Source: Gammaproteobacteria bacterium (lineage in GTDB: Bacteria; Pseudomonadota; Gammaproteobacteria; Pseudomonadales; Halieaceae). From it: a stretch of DNA of 64,000 bases. The notes under the pieces were generated by a model. The model was given only the letters and a program-made list of their open reading frames with translations, ran no database searches and had not been told where the DNA came from. The stretch is from assembly GCA_024644535.1 (NCBI GenBank), contig JAHEKX010000001.1, positions 62,001 through 126,000 on the forward strand, written 5' to 3'. This document shows positions 61,347-64,000 of this stretch, piece by piece. The position numbers and the translations under genes are program-made. Position 1 is the stretch's first letter; every line of letters begins with the position of its first letter.

Positions 61347-61791
61347 CCTAACGATAGTCGCTCTACCACACCAGAGGGTAATCGAGAGCATTTCGTTCAA
61401 CAAATGCAAGCGCTGTCGCAGACCGCCGACACACTGCAATCTCGACTAAATTTACTAGAACAAGACCGCTACGATCTGTTTAGAAAAATTCCGTCCATGA
61501 CGCTCGTGTGCGACTAAGACAAAAATATCGTGGTTGCAAGCGATAGGTTTTTGCGAGCAACAGACTAAGTGCTTGAAGACCTTGTTCAGAAGAGCTTCAG
61601 TCAACTTCTTGCTGTTCAAGATCAAGAAAGAACGCGCTCTTGGAACCGCACTACAGCGTTTGGGCCGCACAAGTAGTTGCCAGCTGAAAATTTTAAACGC
61701 GAACGGCGAGGGCCTTTATGTCCGCTGCGCCACGAGCCTTAGCAAACTGCAATCAACCCAAAGTACTGCGTATCTCTTCGTGACACCTTAA
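61347..61791 (+). pseudogene. decayed PAS-domain sensor gene
   Basis: From 61347 the frame reads EHFVQQMQALSQTADTLQSR, LNLLEQDRYDLFRKIPSMTL, then a TAA at 61515, DKNIVVASDRFLRATD, a TAA at 61566 and VLEDLVQKSFSQLLAV, a TAG at 61674. From about 61640 the homology moves to the next frame: CQLKILNANGEGLYVRCATS then YLFVTP and a stop. This is a coiled-coil followed by a PAS domain with three stops and a frameshift. No start codon. It abuts the nitroreductase stop. Confidence 0.65.
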
Positions 61792-61795
61792 TGCG

Positions 61796-62458
61796 TTAGC
61801 GCTCGTGAAATATCACCAGATCGCTAAAATTCGCTCTATCGGTAACACATTCGTTAACAGGTTCGTTCATCTTAGGATAACCAAACGACAGTCCGAACAT
61901 CAGCTTACGGTCATCGGGAATATCGAGGGTTTCCTTAATGGTTCCTGCATGAAAGCCCAACGCCGTTTGCGGGCAACTACCCAAGCCCTCGTTGACCAAA
62001 CCCAGCATCACAGTCTGGGCGAACATACCCAGATCGCAAGCCTCACGCAAACCAAATTCTGCTGGTAAATAAAAAAAGGCCACATGGGGCGCATCAAAAA
62101 ACGTAAAGTTACGCATAAAGGCTTCGTGACGTTTTACTTTATCTTCTCGCGCGATGCTCAAGGAATTGTAGAGCGCTTGAGCCGCTGCATATTGCCGAAC
62201 TTTAAACTCATCTTGGTAAACACCCTCGTAGGGATAATCCAGATGCAGTTGCCCCGACATGAATTTCTCGGGAAGTGAATTCCGCAAAGACTCAATCTTA
62301 GCACCCGACACAATATGCACGTACCATGGCTGCGTATTGCAGTTGCTGGGCGCCTTAAGACCGAGACTAAACACACGCTCGATAATTTCAGTGGGTACAG
62401 GTGTCGATTCGTAGGCGCGTATCGATCTACGGTTAGTCACTACATCAGTAAATTCCAT
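61796..62458 (-). CDS. nitroreductase family protein
   Basis: 220 residues. It begins DVVTNRRSIRAYESTPVP, then LGLKAPSNCNTQPWYVHIVSG (FMN binding), VMLGLVNEGLGSCPQTALG and a C-terminal LMFGLSFGYPKMNEPVN. FMN-dependent reductase of nitro-aromatics, quinones or enones, with NAD(P)H. Monocistronic; its stop almost touches the end of the dead PAS gene. Confidence 0.93.
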   Translation of the reverse strand: MEFTDVVTNRRSIRAYESTPVPTEIIERVFSLGLKAPSNCNTQPWYVHIVSGAKIESLRNSLPEKFMSGQLHLDYPYEGVYQDEFKVRQYAAAQALYNSLSIAREDKVKRHEAFMRNFTFFDAPHVAFFYLPAEFGLREACDLGMFAQTVMLGLVNEGLGSCPQTALGFHAGTIKETLDIPDDRKLMFGLSFGYPKMNEPVNECVTDRANFSDLVIFHER

Positions 62459-62614
62459 TGCGAACCCTTAGTCGTATTTTGACTACAGTCTGCCCACTAT
62501 TATCGGGCTTGTCACCCGTATTTAATGACTTAAGCAGACCGCTAATTAGCTTTATGTCGTATTACGCTTTACACTTTGCTAATCAGTCACTATCCATCGA
62601 ATCGCAACCAAACA

Positions 62615-64000
62615 ATGACCTTAAGTCGTGCTATTATCAGACCCGTTTTGTTTGCTTGCTTTGGCATAGCACTCAGCGCCGCTATACTCTCCAAATTGTA
62701 CTACGATCACACGTTTAGCTCCTTAACAAGTAACGAACTTCAATATCAAGAACTTGTCATTCAAAGCTTCAAGCCTCAACTTGAGCTGGCAGCACTACCA
62801 GATTCGACGGACGCTTATCAAGACCACCTCACTGCTTTACAAGCTAGAATGCAGCTACTCGTCAATACCCCAGACTTCTGCTATATACCCGAAGCGGTGC
62901 AAGTTCAAGACTCATTTAGCCGCCTGTTAATGATGGATACCAAAGACGCGCGCTCGAGCAATCAGTTCGGGTCACTGGTGACGGGTGTTAATAGTGAACT
63001 CGATGCGCTGCTGCAGAGCTTAGCGGGTAAAGATGCGTATATTAACCAACAACTTCAAAGTCAAGAACTCAGGGCTCAACAAGGTCTTATTGTCGCCGCC
63101 ACTGTTACGTCTATTTCAATTCTAATGGCGTGGTGGTGGATTCGACGTTTAGTTCTAAGGCACCGTAATCGACTAAACCACCGAATTCAGGCTCTTTGCA
63201 CCACAGGAAAGCCGACAACAAAGTCCATATCGCCCTTAGCTTATGAGTTGGAAGAGACCCTCAATCTAGTAAGCAGCCTAATTTGGCAAGAAAATCAGGT
63301 ACTGCACCAACAATTCGAAACCGCAAGAACACAAGAATTGGCGACTCGGTCAGCACTTGAAAACAGTATCGACGAAGCCATTAAATTAATTGATACGCTA
63401 AATGCGCCTATTTTTGCGGTGTCCAAGGACGGGAGTATTACACTGTGGAATAAAACCATTGAAGCCGCCACGGGGCTTAATGCTGACACGGCCTTTGGTC
63501 AGAATTTTTTAGATGCACTAAGTCCGATTTCTGACACTACCCAAATCCGATATGCGTTTGAGGCAGCTCAGTCAGGCAGAAAATCGAGGGGAATCGAGCT
63601 CAATATAGCTCTAAGGCGATTTACACCTTTGGCAACAATTTTCAGTGTGGCGCCAATGACAGGAACATCATCAACACAACGAGGAGTGATTTTCTTCGGC
63701 CAGGATGTTACCGCCCTGAAACAAGCCAACACAGAAATTTCCGCCTCGGCGACGCAGCTACAACTCTCGCTAGACCGCTTAGACGTCGTATTGCATTCCG
63801 CCAACGCTATTGTTTGGGATTGGAACCTGAGCTCGCAGGACCTGGAGTTTATCGGGCAAAGTCGGGACACCTTAGCGCTGGATTTTGTGAACAAGCCTAT
63901 GTCAACGCTTGCCGATTTAAAAAGTCTGATACACACGGAAGAACTGGATGCTTTTGAGCGCGCCATCGCAAGACACATTAGCAAAGACAAGCCGCTTGAA
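62615..64000 (+). CDS. membrane sensor with PAS domains (runs off right edge)
   Basis: Open from an ATG at 62615 to the last base, 462 codons, no stop. Two membrane helices at about residues 10-28 and 160-180 flank a periplasmic sensing domain of 130 residues. A coiled-coil (about 240-260) leads to a PAS domain (IDTLNAPIFAVSKDGSITLW, VIFFGQDVTALKQAN) and a second PAS (LHSANAIVWDWNLSSQDLEF). A kinase or GGDEF/EAL output module is expected beyond the window. No clear ribosome site; the start could be revised. Confidence 0.78.
   Translation, partial: MTLSRAIIRPVLFACFGIALSAAILSKLYYDHTFSSLTSNELQYQELVIQSFKPQLELAALPDSTDAYQDHLTALQARMQLLVNTPDFCYIPEAVQVQDSFSRLLMMDTKDARSSNQFGSLVTGVNSELDALLQSLAGKDAYINQQLQSQELRAQQGLIVAATVTSISILMAWWWIRRLVLRHRNRLNHRIQALCTTGKPTTKSISPLAYELEETLNLVSSLIWQENQVLHQQFETARTQELATRSALENSIDEAIKLIDTLNAPIFAVSKDGSITLWNKTIEAATGLNADTAFGQNFLDALSPISDTTQIRYAFEAAQSGRKSRGIELNIALRRFTPLATIFSVAPMTGTSSTQRGVIFFGQDVTALKQANTEISASATQLQLSLDRLDVVLHSANAIVWDWNLSSQDLEFIGQSRDTLALDFVNKPMSTLADLKSLIHTEELDAFERAIARHISKDKPLE

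Noticed and set aside
1-64000. CRISPR array, prophage, insertion sequence or integron
   Set aside because: No regularly spaced repeats, transposase, integrase or phage structural genes were seen on either strand.

Overview
The window looks like ordinary chromosome from a Gram-negative gammaproteobacterium, most likely a marine heterotroph of the Cellvibrionales/OM60-NOR5/SAR92 type. That placement is inferred from gene content: ribosome modulation factor (rmf) next to pyrD and a ~180-kDa NAD-glutamate dehydrogenase as in pseudomonads, SlyD, PepN, YeaC-type DUF1315, the MoxR-DUF58-DUF4381-BatA/B/D cluster, two large TonB-dependent receptors, TPR-sulfotransferase and BCCT genes. There is no prophage, insertion sequence, integrase or CRISPR array. 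About 50 real genes, two tRNAs and several gene remnants are present.

Layout. 1-2924 (-): acyl-CoA/organic-acid operon (family III CoA-transferase, HMG-CoA-lyase-like enzyme, hydantoinase/oxoprolinase-like N-terminal part running off the left edge), with tandem palindromes upstream. 3146-5943: SDR enzyme, sirtuin, TIGR01777 epimerase. 6064-12083 (-): TonB-dependent receptor plus a surface lipoprotein made of two near-identical ~430-residue modules, a predicted two-component outer-membrane system of unknown substrate. 12313-15046 (-): lipid cassette (SutA-like small protein, two-domain OlsF-like acyltransferase, LpxH-like phosphoesterase). 15140-19156 (-): TPR-sulfotransferase, BCCT transporter, DUF188. 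19254-21935 (-): second TonB receptor, with a perfect palindrome upstream. 22444-28509: rmf, pyrD, gdhB. 28689-35652 (+): six-gene MoxR/Bat operon with overlapping genes, ended by an 11-bp hairpin. 35692-42205 (-): pepN, DUF2797, DUF1315, rhomboid, NAD kinase, lipA. 42417-42890: FIST and EAL remnants. 42894-44895: amt and slyD, divergent, with an NtrC-like site. 44903-46968: SLC13 transporter and a deletion scar that joins the 3' ends of a TonB receptor gene and an isopropylmalate/tartrate-dehydrogenase-type gene. 47008-50874: MAPEG, HDOD (possible premature stop), acyl-CoA ligase, and a 27-codon membrane micro-ORF. 51047-51302: tRNA-Asp/tRNA-Val with a near-consensus sigma-70 promoter. 51479-55895: queD, an AT-rich spacer with DnaA boxes, an alpha/beta hydrolase with a microsatellite-encoded tail, a lipoprotein, HupE-like and PpiC-like membrane proteins. 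55962-61293: beta-ketoacyl synthase-like protein, divergent GlxA-type AraC regulator, thiolase, RibB with degenerate RibA domain. 61347-64000: dead PAS gene, nitroreductase, and the start of a PAS sensor running off the right edge.

The parts most worth a second look are the TonB receptor/duplicated lipoprotein pair, the lipid cassette, the paired palindromic operators, the deletion scar at 46740, the DnaA-box/GATC-repeat spacer at 51.9-52.4 kb and the micro-ORF at 50791. All functions are judged from sequence motifs read by eye; no database search was possible.
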